Of a stretch of 64,000 nucleotides of DNA, positions 8,707 through 17,164 are shown in pieces. The DNA is from Phenylobacterium sp. (GTDB lineage: Bacteria > Pseudomonadota > Alphaproteobacteria > Caulobacterales > Caulobacteraceae). Under the pieces are notes generated by a model. The model was given only the letters and a program-made list of their open reading frames with translations. It did no database searches and was not told the DNA's origin. Each line of letters opens with the position of its first letter. Positions within the stretch are counted from its first letter, which is position 1. The position numbers were made by a program, and so were the translations under genes. The stretch covers positions 1 through 64,000 of the forward strand of contig SSMU01000030.1 in NCBI GenBank assembly GCA_004799545.1, given 5' to 3'.

Positions 8707-8941
8707 AAAAGTCTGCGGGTCGCCGCGACAGGCCGGATTCGTGCGGAAAAACCTACGGCCGAACAAGGCCTTGCGAGGGCGGTGGCGGGCGCTACCCAAA
8801 ATGGGGAACTCGTCGGTGGCAATCGGATATTAACTGCGTTCCCCCAACACCTTGAAACAGGCGCGTGGGCGTCCGCGGTTCGATGGCGACGGGTCATCGA
8901 CAGGCGGACGGCGCGGGCCGAACGGGGAGGCTGAGGCGCCC

Positions 8942-9541
8942 ATGGCGCTCGACGTCGCGTCTCGCGCGCGGTTCAATCTGGAACGGGCCGCGGTGCTGCT
9001 GCTGGATGAGACCCAGCTCGGCATGTCGATCCTCGTCCAGATCGTCACCGGCCTGGGCGCCAAACAGCTCTATCGCTGCGCCAGCCTGGAAGAGGCCAAG
9101 GCCGCCGCCACCGAGCACGAGATCGACATCGCGATCGTCGACGCCATGGCGCCCGAGGGCAAGGGCTACGACTTCGTCGAATGGCTGCGGCGCGAGGCGC
9201 AGGAGCCCAACTGCTACGCCCCCGTGCTGATCACCACCGCCCACACCCCGGCCAGCGACATCGTCCGCGCCCGCGACTGCGGCGGCCACTTCATCATCAA
9301 GAAGCCCATTGCTCCGATCGTCATGCTCGAACGGATCATCTGGGTCGCCAAGGCGGGCCGCCCCTTCCTGTTCACCGGCACCTATGTCGGGCCTGACCGG
9401 CGGTTCCGCGACGAAGGGCCGCCGGACGGGATCGGCCGGCGGCGGGAGGATATCGCCAGGGCGGAGTCGGCCGCGAAGGCGGCGGCTGAGATCGCGACCC
9501 ACGACATTGAAACGCCTCCGGAGCGTAGCGCCGCATCATGA
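8942..9541 (+). CDS. Single-domain response regulator (receiver) protein with GPDRR tail motif
   Basis: The start is chosen at 8942 (MALDVASRARFNLERAAVLL). The open frame extends 30 codons further upstream to 8852, but that part is low-complexity. The 199-residue protein has a CheY-like receiver domain around 20-145: the phospho-acceptor Asp in IDIAIVDAMAPEGKGYDF, Thr in LITTAHTP, and Lys in IIKKPIAP. The C-terminal YVGPDRRFRDEGPPDGIGRR resembles a tail seen in some alphaproteobacterial receiver proteins. There is no output domain. It overlaps the next gene by ATGA, so the two probably work together. Confidence 0.85.
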   Translation: MALDVASRARFNLERAAVLLLDETQLGMSILVQIVTGLGAKQLYRCASLEEAKAAATEHEIDIAIVDAMAPEGKGYDFVEWLRREAQEPNCYAPVLITTAHTPASDIVRARDCGGHFIIKKPIAPIVMLERIIWVAKAGRPFLFTGTYVGPDRRFRDEGPPDGIGRRREDIARAESAAKAAAEIATHDIETPPERSAAS

Positions 9542-10017
9542 CCTCGGTTCGTTTTGTATTCCCGAAGCCGCGGCTGAACGAGTTGCTCCGCACGCCGGGC
9601 GGCCTGCCCGTGGCCGAGGCGATCGAGAACGCCCGCAAGAACCTGGAGGCCATCAAGCCGACCTGCACGGCCGAGCTGCTGGCGCTGCTTGAGCTGTCCG
9701 AGGCCGGCTTCTGGAACCTGAAGAACGACTTCGACGACGCCGCGCTCGAGGAGCTCTACGCCATCGCGGTGAAGGGCATCGGCGCGGGCGAGGTCTGCGG
9801 CGTCGCCAATGTGGACGTGGCCCTGACCAGCTTCTGCGACCTTCTCGACCACCTGCGCACCCTCAAGCGCTTCGATCGCGAGGCGGTGGGCGTCCATGTC
9901 CGCGCCTGGCGCCTGCTGATGAGTTCCGAGCTGCCGGGGGCCGGCGCCAAGCAGGTGCTGGACGGCCTCTTGAAGGTCAGCGGCCGCTACGCCGCCGAGG
10001 TCGCCGCGGCCGTCTGA
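9538..10017 (+). CDS. Conserved hypothetical protein coupled to a receiver protein
   Basis: A 159-residue, largely alpha-helical protein with no signal peptide or membrane span. Visible features are ARKNLEAIKPTCTAELLALL, acidic patches (NDFDDAALEEL) and a Leu/Arg-rich C-terminal half. I do not recognise a domain. Its ATG overlaps the stop of the upstream receiver gene (ATGA), so stoichiometric expression and interaction with that receiver are plausible. It may be a partner or a histidine-phosphotransfer-like protein, but no clear HPt motif is present. The converging thioesterase begins 7 bases beyond. Confidence 0.7.
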   Translation: MTSVRFVFPKPRLNELLRTPGGLPVAEAIENARKNLEAIKPTCTAELLALLELSEAGFWNLKNDFDDAALEELYAIAVKGIGAGEVCGVANVDVALTSFCDLLDHLRTLKRFDREAVGVHVRAWRLLMSSELPGAGAKQVLDGLLKVSGRYAAEVAAAV

Positions 10018-10024
10018 GCCGGCC

Positions 10025-10408
10025 CTAGTCCAAAATCGTCATCTGGGTCTGGGTCACCAGAGCCAGCAGCTTGCCTTCCGCCGAGGTGACCCGCGTCTGC
10101 CAGACGCTCGACCGCCGGCCGATGTGCAGCGGCGTCGCCTCGCCGGTCACCGTGGTCCCGACCTTGGCCGAGCCCAGGAAGTTGGTCTTGCTCTCCAGCG
10201 TGGTGGTCCGCGCGCCCTCGACCAGGTTCAGGAAGCCGCCGATCGCCCCCAGGGTGTCGGCGAGGGCCATGTAGGCGCCGCCGTGCAGGATGCCGCCGGC
10301 GGTGCACAGGTCCTCGCGCACCACCAGCCGGCCGACCACCCGGGCCTTCTCCTGGCTCACGATCTCCACCCCCAACAGGGCGGCGAAGGGCATCGATGTG
10401 TCGGCCAT
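10025..10408 (-). CDS. PaaI family (hotdog-fold) thioesterase
   Basis: A 127-residue hotdog protein with the PaaI/4HBT signature CTAGGILHGGAYMALADTLG. This contains the helix that forms the CoA-thioester active site. The family hydrolyses acyl- or aryl-CoA thioesters; specificity cannot be read from the sequence. A 151-bp gap separates it from the divergent asd gene, giving room for two promoters. Confidence 0.9.
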   Translation of the reverse strand: MADTSMPFAALLGVEIVSQEKARVVGRLVVREDLCTAGGILHGGAYMALADTLGAIGGFLNLVEGARTTTLESKTNFLGSAKVGTTVTGEATPLHIGRRSSVWQTRVTSAEGKLLALVTQTQMTILD

Positions 10409-10559
10409 GCGGGTTCCGTTTGTCGCCAGGCCCGGGCTTGAAGGCGGCGGGCCGATCCGCCATCTGAAGCAGACTTTAAGGGCTCGTCAGTATAGCTCGC
10501 CTTGCTTCGGCCGCGTCCGGGGGGTAACCGGACGCTCCCTCATATCTAGGAGAACACCG

Positions 10560-11591
10560 ATGGGTTACCGGGTGGCCGTTGTCGGCGCCACGGGCAATGT
10601 GGGCCGCGAGATGCTGAACATCCTCGAGGAAGTGAACTTCCCCGTGGACAAGATTCACGCGATCGCATCCCGCAAATCCATCGGCGTGGACGTCTCGTTC
10701 GGCGACAAGAACCTCAAGTGCGAGGACATCGAGCAGTTCGACTTCTCGACCGTCGACATCGTGCTGATGAGCGTCTCCGGGACCTTCTCCAGGGAATGGG
10801 CTCCGAGGATCGGCGCCCAGGGCCCGATCGTCATCGACAATTCCTCGGCCTGGCGGATGGACCCCGACGTGCCGCTGATCGTGCCGGAGGTGAACCCGGA
10901 CGCCGTCAGCTACGCGAACCGCAAGAACATCATCGCCAACCCCAACTGCTCCACCGCTCAGCTGGTGGTGGCGCTGAAGCCGCTGCACGATCGCGCGACG
11001 ATCAAGCGGGTGGTGGTGGCGACCTACCAGTCGGTCTCCGGGGCCGGCAAGGAAGGCATGGACGAGCTGTTCGACCAGACGAAGAACGTCTTCGTGCTTG
11101 GCGCAACGCCGCCCAAGACCTTCCCCAAGCAGATCGCTTTCAACGTCATCCCGTTCATCGGCGAGTTCCGTGACGACGGCTACACCGACGAAGAAGCCAA
11201 GATGTGGAACGAGACCCACAAGATCCTCGATCCGGCGATCAAGCTGACGGTCACCTGCGTGCGCGTGCCGGTCATGGTCGGCCACTCCGAGGCGATCAAC
11301 ATCGAATTCGAGAGCCCGCTCGACGAGGACGAGGCCCGCGACATCCTGCGCGACAGCCCCGGCATCGTGGTGATCGATAAGCACGAGCCCACCGGCTACA
11401 TGACGCCGAAGGAGGCCCAGGGCGAGTTCCCGGTCTTCGTCTCGCGGATCCGCAACGATCCGACCCTCGAGAACGGCCTCAGCCTCTGGGTGGTCGCCGA
11501 CAACCTGCGAAAAGGCGCGGCGCTCAACGCCGTGCAGATCGCCGAGTTGCTCCACGAGCGCGGCCTGATCCGCCAGACGGCGCTCGCCTAG
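10560..11591 (+). CDS. asd: Aspartate-semialdehyde dehydrogenase
   Basis: The start at 10560 (MGYRVAVVGATGNVGREML) has an AGGAG site 8 bases upstream. The 343-residue NADP-dependent enzyme reduces aspartyl phosphate to the semialdehyde, the branch point to lysine/diaminopimelate, threonine and methionine. The N-terminal Rossmann motif is GATGNVG. The catalytic Cys130 lies in NPNCSTAQ and a conserved His near 242 in VGHSEAINIEF. YQSVSGAGKEGMDEL is typical of the Asd family. Four bases separate it from rarD. Confidence 0.97.
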   Translation: MGYRVAVVGATGNVGREMLNILEEVNFPVDKIHAIASRKSIGVDVSFGDKNLKCEDIEQFDFSTVDIVLMSVSGTFSREWAPRIGAQGPIVIDNSSAWRMDPDVPLIVPEVNPDAVSYANRKNIIANPNCSTAQLVVALKPLHDRATIKRVVVATYQSVSGAGKEGMDELFDQTKNVFVLGATPPKTFPKQIAFNVIPFIGEFRDDGYTDEEAKMWNETHKILDPAIKLTVTCVRVPVMVGHSEAINIEFESPLDEDEARDILRDSPGIVVIDKHEPTGYMTPKEAQGEFPVFVSRIRNDPTLENGLSLWVVADNLRKGAALNAVQIAELLHERGLIRQTALA

Positions 11592-11595
11592 GGCC

Positions 11596-12525
11596 ATGGC
11601 CGCGTCGTCCGCGCCTGGCGAGACCCGCCTGGCGCTGGCGGCGGGAGCGGGCTGCTACTTCATCTGGGGCCTCGTCCCGCTGCTCTTCCAGCTGCTCGGG
11701 CGCATGGGCGTCGGGCCGTGGGAGATCCTCGCCAACCGCACGGTGTGGGCCGCGCCCACGGCGATCGCCTTCGTGTTGCTCGCCGGCCAGGGACGCCAGG
11801 CGCTGGCCGCCATCCGCACCCCGGCGATCGCCAAGTGGCTGGCGTTGTCCTCCGTCCTCATCGCCGTCAACTGGCTCACCTTCATCTGGGCGGTGAACTC
11901 CGGGCGGATGCTGGAGACCGCGCTCGGCTACTACCTCACCCCGCTGATCTCGATGGCCGCCGGCGCGCTGATCTTCCGCGAGCGGATCGACCGGGCCGGC
12001 GCCATCGCCATCGCGCTCGCCGCCACCGGCGTGGCGATCCAGGCGCTGGCCATCGGCCGCCTGCCGGTCGTCGCCCTGACGCTGGCGATCTCGTTCGGTG
12101 GCTACGGCGTCGTACGCAAGCATGTCGCGGCCGACGCCCAGACCGGCCTCGCCATCGAATGCGCCGTCCTCGCGGTCCCCGGCCTCGCCTACGTCCTGTG
12201 GCTGCAGCACGCGGGCCTGGGCCACCTCACGGCCAGCCCCGCGGCCGCCTTCTGGATCGTCGCCACCGGCCCCATCACCGCCGTGCCCCTGCTGCTGTTC
12301 GCCTGGGCGGCCAGGCGCGTGCCGCTCTCGGCCATGGGATTCCTGCAGTTCATCTCACCGACCATGACCTTCGGCCTTGGCATCCTGCAGGGCGAGGCCT
12401 TCACCCCGGTCCGGGCGCTGTCCTTCGCCTGCATCTGGAGCGGCGCGGCGGTGTTCGCCCTGGGGGCCTGGCGGCGTGGCCGGGCGGGTCGCCGTCTGGC
12501 CGTCGAAGCCGCCGCCGCCGAATGA
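11596..12525 (+). CDS. rarD: EamA/RarD family transporter
   Basis: A 309-residue inner-membrane protein with about ten hydrophobic segments and the RarD-type N-terminus GCYFIWGLVPLLFQLL, plus VNWLTFIWAVNSGRMLETAL and ALGYYLTPLISMAAG. These identify the RarD branch of the drug/metabolite transporter superfamily (chloramphenicol-sensitive protein family). The substrate is unknown; it is probably an exporter of small metabolites. It starts 4 bases after asd and is likely co-transcribed. Confidence 0.92.
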   Translation: MAASSAPGETRLALAAGAGCYFIWGLVPLLFQLLGRMGVGPWEILANRTVWAAPTAIAFVLLAGQGRQALAAIRTPAIAKWLALSSVLIAVNWLTFIWAVNSGRMLETALGYYLTPLISMAAGALIFRERIDRAGAIAIALAATGVAIQALAIGRLPVVALTLAISFGGYGVVRKHVAADAQTGLAIECAVLAVPGLAYVLWLQHAGLGHLTASPAAAFWIVATGPITAVPLLLFAWAARRVPLSAMGFLQFISPTMTFGLGILQGEAFTPVRALSFACIWSGAAVFALGAWRRGRAGRRLAVEAAAAE

Positions 12526-12591
12526 CCAAAGCTTAACTGGGGCGCTCGCCGCCCCGGGCCTAGCCTCCCCGCCTGGGCTGGAGGGTGCGTC

Positions 12592-13695
12592 ATGCGGCGG
12601 ATGGCGGGTGTTTTCCTGGCGGGCGCACTGCTCGCCCTGGGGTCCACGAGCGCGGCCCTGGCGGTCGCCCCCGATCCGGCTCAGGTGGCCCAGGTGTTCG
12701 CCCGACAGACCCAGGCGATCACCGCCCGAGCCCACCTGATCTACAAGCCCGCCGTGACCGACCCACCCTTCGAGGGCAACGTGACGGTCTTCGAGCAGCG
12801 GATGGGGCTGGTGGTGGTCGACGCCGGCGGCTCGCCGCCCTCGGGTGAGGCGATCGTCGCTGAGATCCGCAAGATATCGCCGAAGCCGGTTCGATACCTG
12901 ATCTACACCCACTACCACGGCGACCATAACCTGGGGGCCGGCGCGTTGCGCCGGGCCTGGCCGGACCTGGTGATCATCTCCACCCTGAAGACGCGGGAGA
13001 ACATGACCGGCGAGCCGATGGCCTTTGTGAAGACCTACGCCCAGTCCTATTCGGACATGGCCGACGCCGGCGCCCGGGCCGCCGCCAACCCGAAGCTGCC
13101 GGACGCCGTGCGCGCCGGCTGGGGCCGCATCGCCAAGGCAGGCCCCGGCCTGGTCGCGGGCTACACGGGAATGCAGGTCTATCCCGCTGACCTGACCTTC
13201 ACCGACCGGCTATGGATCCCCGACGACGAGGCGCCGCTCGAGGTGATGTTCCTGGGCCGCGGCAACACCGACGGCGACGCGGTGGTCTGGGCGCCCAAGC
13301 AACGGCTGCTGGCGGCCGGCGACCTGGTGGTGTCTCCGATCCCCTACGCCGCCCAGACCTACCCCGGCGAATGGATCGCCACGCTCAAGAAGCTCGAGGC
13401 TTTCGACTTCGCCTATCTGGTGCCGGGTCACGGCGCGTTGCAGACCGACCGGGCCTATATCGACAAGCTGATCACAGCCCTGCAGACCGTCCGCGACCAG
13501 GTGGGGCCGCTGGCCCGCGCCAACGTCCCGCTCGACGAGGTGCGCAAGCGCGTGGACCTCAAGGCCATGAAATCGGGCTTCACCGGCGACGATCCCTGGC
13601 TCGCCTTCCTGATGGACGCCGTGTTCACCAACGACCTGATCTCCAACGCCTACAAGGAAGCCCGCGGCGAGGCGGTGATCCAGGGCGCGGGCTGA
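12592..13695 (+). CDS. Secreted MBL-fold metallo-hydrolase
   Basis: A 367-residue protein with a cleavable signal peptide (hydrophobic 3-24, cleavage near ALAVA). The metallo-beta-lactamase zinc motif HYHGDH is at 107-112. The later metal ligands are in AAGDLVV and PGHGAL. The motif that usually reads A-H-T-x-G-D is GRGNTDGD here, with Asn225 where His is normal. I recall the same substitution in a secreted subfamily annotated only as MBL-fold hydrolase. Substrate unknown; periplasmic location inferred. It stands alone between rarD and fetAB with a 66-bp leader. Confidence 0.88.
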   Translation: MRRMAGVFLAGALLALGSTSAALAVAPDPAQVAQVFARQTQAITARAHLIYKPAVTDPPFEGNVTVFEQRMGLVVVDAGGSPPSGEAIVAEIRKISPKPVRYLIYTHYHGDHNLGAGALRRAWPDLVIISTLKTRENMTGEPMAFVKTYAQSYSDMADAGARAAANPKLPDAVRAGWGRIAKAGPGLVAGYTGMQVYPADLTFTDRLWIPDDEAPLEVMFLGRGNTDGDAVVWAPKQRLLAAGDLVVSPIPYAAQTYPGEWIATLKKLEAFDFAYLVPGHGALQTDRAYIDKLITALQTVRDQVGPLARANVPLDEVRKRVDLKAMKSGFTGDDPWLAFLMDAVFTNDLISNAYKEARGEAVIQGAG

Positions 13696-13753
13696 GACGC
13701 CCGATCGAACGGCGGGACTGGCGCGAGGGCGCTGAGCGCGCAATCTTCGGTGC

Positions 13754-14368
13754 ATGAGCGCACCGCCGCCCCGCCTTGCCGTGCACGACCTGAAGAGCGA
13801 TCTCGCCGGGCCCTTCGACCTCGAGCTCGCGCCCGGCAAGGCGGCGGCGATCAGCGGCCCGTCCGGCTCGGGGAAGAGCCTGTTCCTCAGGATGGTCGCC
13901 GACCTCGATCCCAACGCCGGCGAGCTGGCGCTGGACGGGGCGTCGCGGGCCGCGATGTCCGCCCCCGACTGGCGGCGCAAGGCGCCCTATGTGGCCGCCG
14001 AATCGGGCTGGTGGCGCGACCGGGTCGTCGAGCATTTCGCCCCTGAGCAGCTGGCGGCGGCCCGCGCGATCGCCGCCCGCGTCGGCCTCGCCGCCGAGCT
14101 GTTCGACGGGCCGGTCCTGCGGCTGTCCACCGGGGAGAAGCAGCGTCTGGCCATCATCCGCGCCCTGGTGCTCGACCCGCCGGTCCTGTTGCTCGACGAA
14201 CCCACCGCCCCGCTGGACCCGGCCTCGACCAGGCAAATGGAAACCGTCCTGAAGGAACGGCTGAAGGCCGGCCTCGCCCTGGTGGTGGTCACCCACGACG
14301 CCCGCCAGGCCGGGCGGCTCGGCGCTCGTCACTTCCTGATGCGCAACCGCCGGATGACGCCGGCATGA
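13754..14368 (+). CDS. fetA: ABC transporter ATP-binding protein, FetA-like (iron efflux)
   Basis: A 204-residue ATPase that overlaps the FetB permease gene by ATGA. It has Walker A GPSGSGKS at 35-42, signature LSTGEKQR, Walker B PVLLLDEPTAPLD, and the switch His in VVTHDARQA. By eye, the Q-loop position reads YVAAESGWW, with no glutamine where ABC ATPases usually have one. FetAB in E. coli exports iron and protects against oxidative stress; that role is inferred from the FetB pairing. Confidence 0.85.
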   Translation: MSAPPPRLAVHDLKSDLAGPFDLELAPGKAAAISGPSGSGKSLFLRMVADLDPNAGELALDGASRAAMSAPDWRRKAPYVAAESGWWRDRVVEHFAPEQLAAARAIAARVGLAAELFDGPVLRLSTGEKQRLAIIRALVLDPPVLLLDEPTAPLDPASTRQMETVLKERLKAGLALVVVTHDARQAGRLGARHFLMRNRRMTPA

Positions 14369-15156
14369 ACCCGATCTCGCTCGCCCCCCTGGACCTGGCG
14401 ATCGCCGCCTCCCTGGTGGCCTTCGACGCCATATTGTCGGTGGTGCTGAAGCTGCGCCTGCACCGCCAGGTGCTGATCGCCGCCGCGCGCATGGTCGTCC
14501 AGCTGGTCGCCGTGGGCTTCATCCTGCGGGCGGTTTTCGCCATGCATAACCCCGCCGCGACGCTGGCCCTGGTGCTGGTCATGTCGGCCATCGCCGCGCG
14601 CGAGATCGCCGCCCGGCCCGAGCAGAAGTTCAAGGGCATGACCAGCCTCGGCCTCAGCGCCGGCGGCGTGGCCATCGCCACCGTGGTCACCGTCGGCCTG
14701 GCGCTGCTCACCGCGATCCGTCCGCATCCCTGGTACGATGCCCGCTACGCCGTGACCCTGGTGGGCATCATCCTGGGCTCGGTGCTGAACTCCGGCAGCC
14801 TGGCGCTGGACTCCATGCTGGGCGGGGTCGCCCGCCAACGGCCGGGCATCGAGGCGCAGCTGGCCCTGGGCGCGAGCTTCCACGAGGCCACCTTCCCGCT
14901 GCTGCGCGACGCGATCCGGCGTAGCCTCCTGCCGATCATCAACCAGATGTCGGCGGCGGGCGTGATCACCTTGCCCGGTATCATGACCGGCCAGATCCTC
15001 GCCGGCCTCGATCCGGTGGAGGCGGTCAAGTACCAGATTCTGCTGATGTTCCTGCTGGCCGGCGCCAGCGGCCTGACCAGCTTCATCATCGCCTTCGGCG
15101 CGCTCCGGCGGCTCACCGACGATCGCCAGCGCCTGCGCCTCGACCGTCTCCGCTAG
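14365..15156 (+). CDS. fetB: Iron export ABC transporter permease FetB (UPF0014)
   Basis: A 263-residue multi-span membrane protein of the UPF0014/FetB family. Characteristic segments are LRLHRQVLIAAARMVVQLV, ALGASFHEATFPLLRDAIRR and AGVITLPGIMTGQILAGLDP. It pairs with the overlapping FetA ATPase to form a putative iron/metal exporter in the inner membrane. Length is normal for the family (about 260). The following gap holds an ECF-type promoter for the next operon. Confidence 0.93.
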   Translation: MNPISLAPLDLAIAASLVAFDAILSVVLKLRLHRQVLIAAARMVVQLVAVGFILRAVFAMHNPAATLALVLVMSAIAAREIAARPEQKFKGMTSLGLSAGGVAIATVVTVGLALLTAIRPHPWYDARYAVTLVGIILGSVLNSGSLALDSMLGGVARQRPGIEAQLALGASFHEATFPLLRDAIRRSLLPIINQMSAAGVITLPGIMTGQILAGLDPVEAVKYQILLMFLLAGASGLTSFIIAFGALRRLTDDRQRLRLDRLR

Positions 15157-15162
15157 ACGCCC

Positions 15163-15190
15163 GGGAATAAACCGCGGCGCCCCTGCGTCT
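15163..15190 (+). promoter_or_regulatory. Candidate ECF sigma-factor promoter (GGGAATAA-N15-CGTCT)
   Basis: GGGAATAA at 15163-15170 and CGTCT at 15186-15190 with a 15-bp spacer. This matches the general form of ECF promoters (GGAA-type -35, CGT-type -10). The predicted start site near 15197 is about 32 bases before the Tat phosphoesterase, the first gene of the operon that ends with an ECF sigma/anti-sigma pair. Autoregulation by that sigma factor is the natural inference. Confidence 0.65.
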
Positions 15191-15228
15191 CTCCTCCCGA
15201 AACGCGCACCTTGCGCCGGAGGATGATC

Positions 15229-16161
15229 ATGGGACCTGAGACTCATCGCAGGCGGTTCCTGGAATGCATGGCCTGGGCCGGGACCGGCCTCGCCTGGACG
15301 GTGAGCGGCGGCGTCGCCGGCTCCACCCTCCTGGGCGCGGCGGAGGCGGAGGCCGCACCAAAGGGCGTCACCCCGTTCACCTTCGTGCAGGTGAGCGACA
15401 GCCACATCGGCTTCAACAAGGACCCCAATCCCGACGCCCGGGTCACCTTCCGCGAGTCGGTGGCGCAGATCCAGGCGATGCCGCAGAAGCCGGCCTTCAT
15501 CCTCCACACCGGCGACGTCAGCCAGCTGTCGCGCCCCGACCAGTTCGACGACGCCGACCAGATCCTCAAGGAGGCCGGCGTGCCGGTGTTCCACGTGCCT
15601 GGCGAGCACGACATGCTCGACGACGGCCAGGGTCAGGCCTTCCTCGATCGCTACGGCAAGGGCGCGCTCGGCGACGGCTGGATGAGCTTCGACCACAGCG
15701 GCGTCCACTTCGTGGGCCTGGTCAACGTCAAGCAGCTGCAGGCCGGCGGCATGGGCCACCTGGGCGAGGCCCAGCTCGCCTGGCTGAAGGACGATCTGGC
15801 CGGCCGTTCGGCCTCGACGCCGATCGTGGTCTTCACCCACATCCCGCTGTGGACCATCTACGCCGACTGGGGCTGGGGCACCGACGACAGCGCCCAGGCG
15901 CTTAGCCTGCTCCGCCGGTTCGGCTCGGTGACCGTGCTGAACGGCCATATCCACCAGGTGATCCAGAAGGTGGAGGGCAATGTCGCCTTCCACACCGCCC
16001 GCTCCACCGCCTTCCCGCAGCCGGCCCCCGGCCAGGGCCCCGCGCCCGGGCCGCTGAAAGTGCCGGCCGGCCAACTCCGCGAAACCCTCGGCGTGCGCCA
16101 GGTCAGCGTCGTGCGCGGCGCCCACCCGCTCGCCGTCGTCGACCGCGCCCTCGCCAGCTGA
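15229..16161 (+). CDS. Tat-exported metallophosphoesterase
   Basis: The start is placed at the ATG at 15229, 6 bases after GGAGG; an ATG at 15223 and a TTG at 15211 are in frame but badly spaced. The 310-residue product begins MGPETHRRRFLECMAW, a twin-arginine signal followed by a hydrophobic stretch. The calcineurin-like motifs are DSH (Asp57, His59), HTGDVSQL, PGEHDML (Glu where GNHD is usual), TRxP-like FTHIPLW and NGHIHQ. It is a periplasmic phosphoesterase of unknown substrate. First gene of the cupredoxin/ECF operon, behind the candidate ECF promoter. Confidence 0.88.
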   Translation: MGPETHRRRFLECMAWAGTGLAWTVSGGVAGSTLLGAAEAEAAPKGVTPFTFVQVSDSHIGFNKDPNPDARVTFRESVAQIQAMPQKPAFILHTGDVSQLSRPDQFDDADQILKEAGVPVFHVPGEHDMLDDGQGQAFLDRYGKGALGDGWMSFDHSGVHFVGLVNVKQLQAGGMGHLGEAQLAWLKDDLAGRSASTPIVVFTHIPLWTIYADWGWGTDDSAQALSLLRRFGSVTVLNGHIHQVIQKVEGNVAFHTARSTAFPQPAPGQGPAPGPLKVPAGQLRETLGVRQVSVVRGAHPLAVVDRALAS

Positions 16162-16190
16162 CCTGACTCAACTCCAAAAGGACCTGATCC

Positions 16191-16529
16191 GTGCTCCACA
16201 TCCTCCTGCGGCGCGCCCTGCCCGTCGCCCTGGCGCCCGCCACCGCCCTCCTGCTGATCGCCGCCGCCCCTGCGCAGGCGGCCCAGACCGTCACCATCGG
16301 CAACTTCACCTTCGGCCCCGAGGCGCTGACCGTGAAGGCCGGGACCACCGTCACCTGGATCAATGGCGACGACGTCCCGCACACCATCGTGGCGGTCGAC
16401 AAGTCTTTCCGCTCAAGGGTGATCGACACCGACGAGCGTTTCGCCTTCACCTTCACCAAGCCCGGCGCCTACGCCTATTTCTGCTCGATCCATCCGCACA
16501 TGACCGGCAAGATCGTGGTGACGCCTTAG
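16191..16529 (+). CDS. Cupredoxin (amicyanin/plastocyanin-like) periplasmic protein
   Basis: The GTG start at 16191 is preceded by AAAAGGA at good spacing. The 112-residue protein has a signal peptide cleaved near AQA-AQ (residue 30/31) and a type-1 copper site. His64 is in DVPHTI, and Cys98, His101 and Met104 are in YFCSIHPHM; the C-x2-H-x2-M spacing is that of amicyanin-like proteins. It probably shuttles electrons or binds copper in the periplasm. It lies between the phosphoesterase and the ECF sigma gene, 17 bases before the latter. Confidence 0.9.
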   Translation: MLHILLRRALPVALAPATALLLIAAAPAQAAQTVTIGNFTFGPEALTVKAGTTVTWINGDDVPHTIVAVDKSFRSRVIDTDERFAFTFTKPGAYAYFCSIHPHMTGKIVVTP

Positions 16530-16546
16530 GGCGGGGAACAGGCACG

Positions 16547-17164
16547 GTGGGGCGCATCCTCTCATTCCGGAACGTCAGGGCGAGTTCGCCCGACGCGGCC
16601 GCCGGCCGGGCCTCTCCCCCCGGTTCCGGCCGGCGGCCAGACGACTCTGCGCCCGCGCTCTCCGCCGCCGAGGCGCAGCGGTTCCGCGCCCTGGTGCTGC
16701 CGCACCTGGACGCCGCCTACGGCTTCGCCCGCTTCCTCAGCCGCGACGCGACCCTGGCCGAGGACATCGTGCAGGACGCCTTCCTCAAGGCCTACCGCGG
16801 CTTCGCGGGCTTCCGCGGCGGCGACCCGCGCGCCTGGCTGTTCGCCATCGTCCGCACCACCTTCCTCTCCACGACCCGGGGACGCACCACCTGGGCCGAT
16901 CCGGAGGCCACCGAGGCGATCCCATCCGAGGCCGACACGCCTGAGGCCGCGCTCCTCCGCCAAGGCGAGGCCGCGAGCGTCCGCGGCGCCATCGAGGCCC
17001 TGCCCGAGCCGTTCCGCGAGGCCCTGGTGCTGCGCGAGCTGGAGGAGCTCAGCTACCGCCAGATCGCCGAGGTCACCTCGGCCCCGATCGGCACGGTGAT
17101 GTCGCGCCTGGCCCGCGCCCGCCAGATGCTGCTCGCCGCCCTTCGCGAGGAGGGAGAGCCATGA
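16547..17164 (+). CDS. ECF-type RNA polymerase sigma factor
   Basis: A 205-residue sigma-70 family protein starting at a GTG. Region 2 is around 45-115 (YGFARFLSRDATLAEDIVQD, then FLKAYRGFAGFRGGDPRAWL). Region 4 is around 145-195 (LPEPFREALVLRELEELSYR, then IAEVTSAPIGTVMSRLARAR). The first 40 residues are a disordered Pro/Ser/Arg-rich extension. It overlaps the anti-sigma gene by ATGA. It most likely activates its own operon via the promoter at 15163-15190; the stimulus is unknown, possibly copper or redox stress given the cupredoxin. Confidence 0.93.
   Translation: MGRILSFRNVRASSPDAAAGRASPPGSGRRPDDSAPALSAAEAQRFRALVLPHLDAAYGFARFLSRDATLAEDIVQDAFLKAYRGFAGFRGGDPRAWLFAIVRTTFLSTTRGRTTWADPEATEAIPSEADTPEAALLRQGEAASVRGAIEALPEPFREALVLRELEELSYRQIAEVTSAPIGTVMSRLARARQMLLAALREEGEP

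Noticed and set aside
8707..8941. CtrA site in the leuB downstream gap
   Set aside because: Only one TTAAC half-site (near 8831) is present; the second TTAA at N7 spacing is missing.
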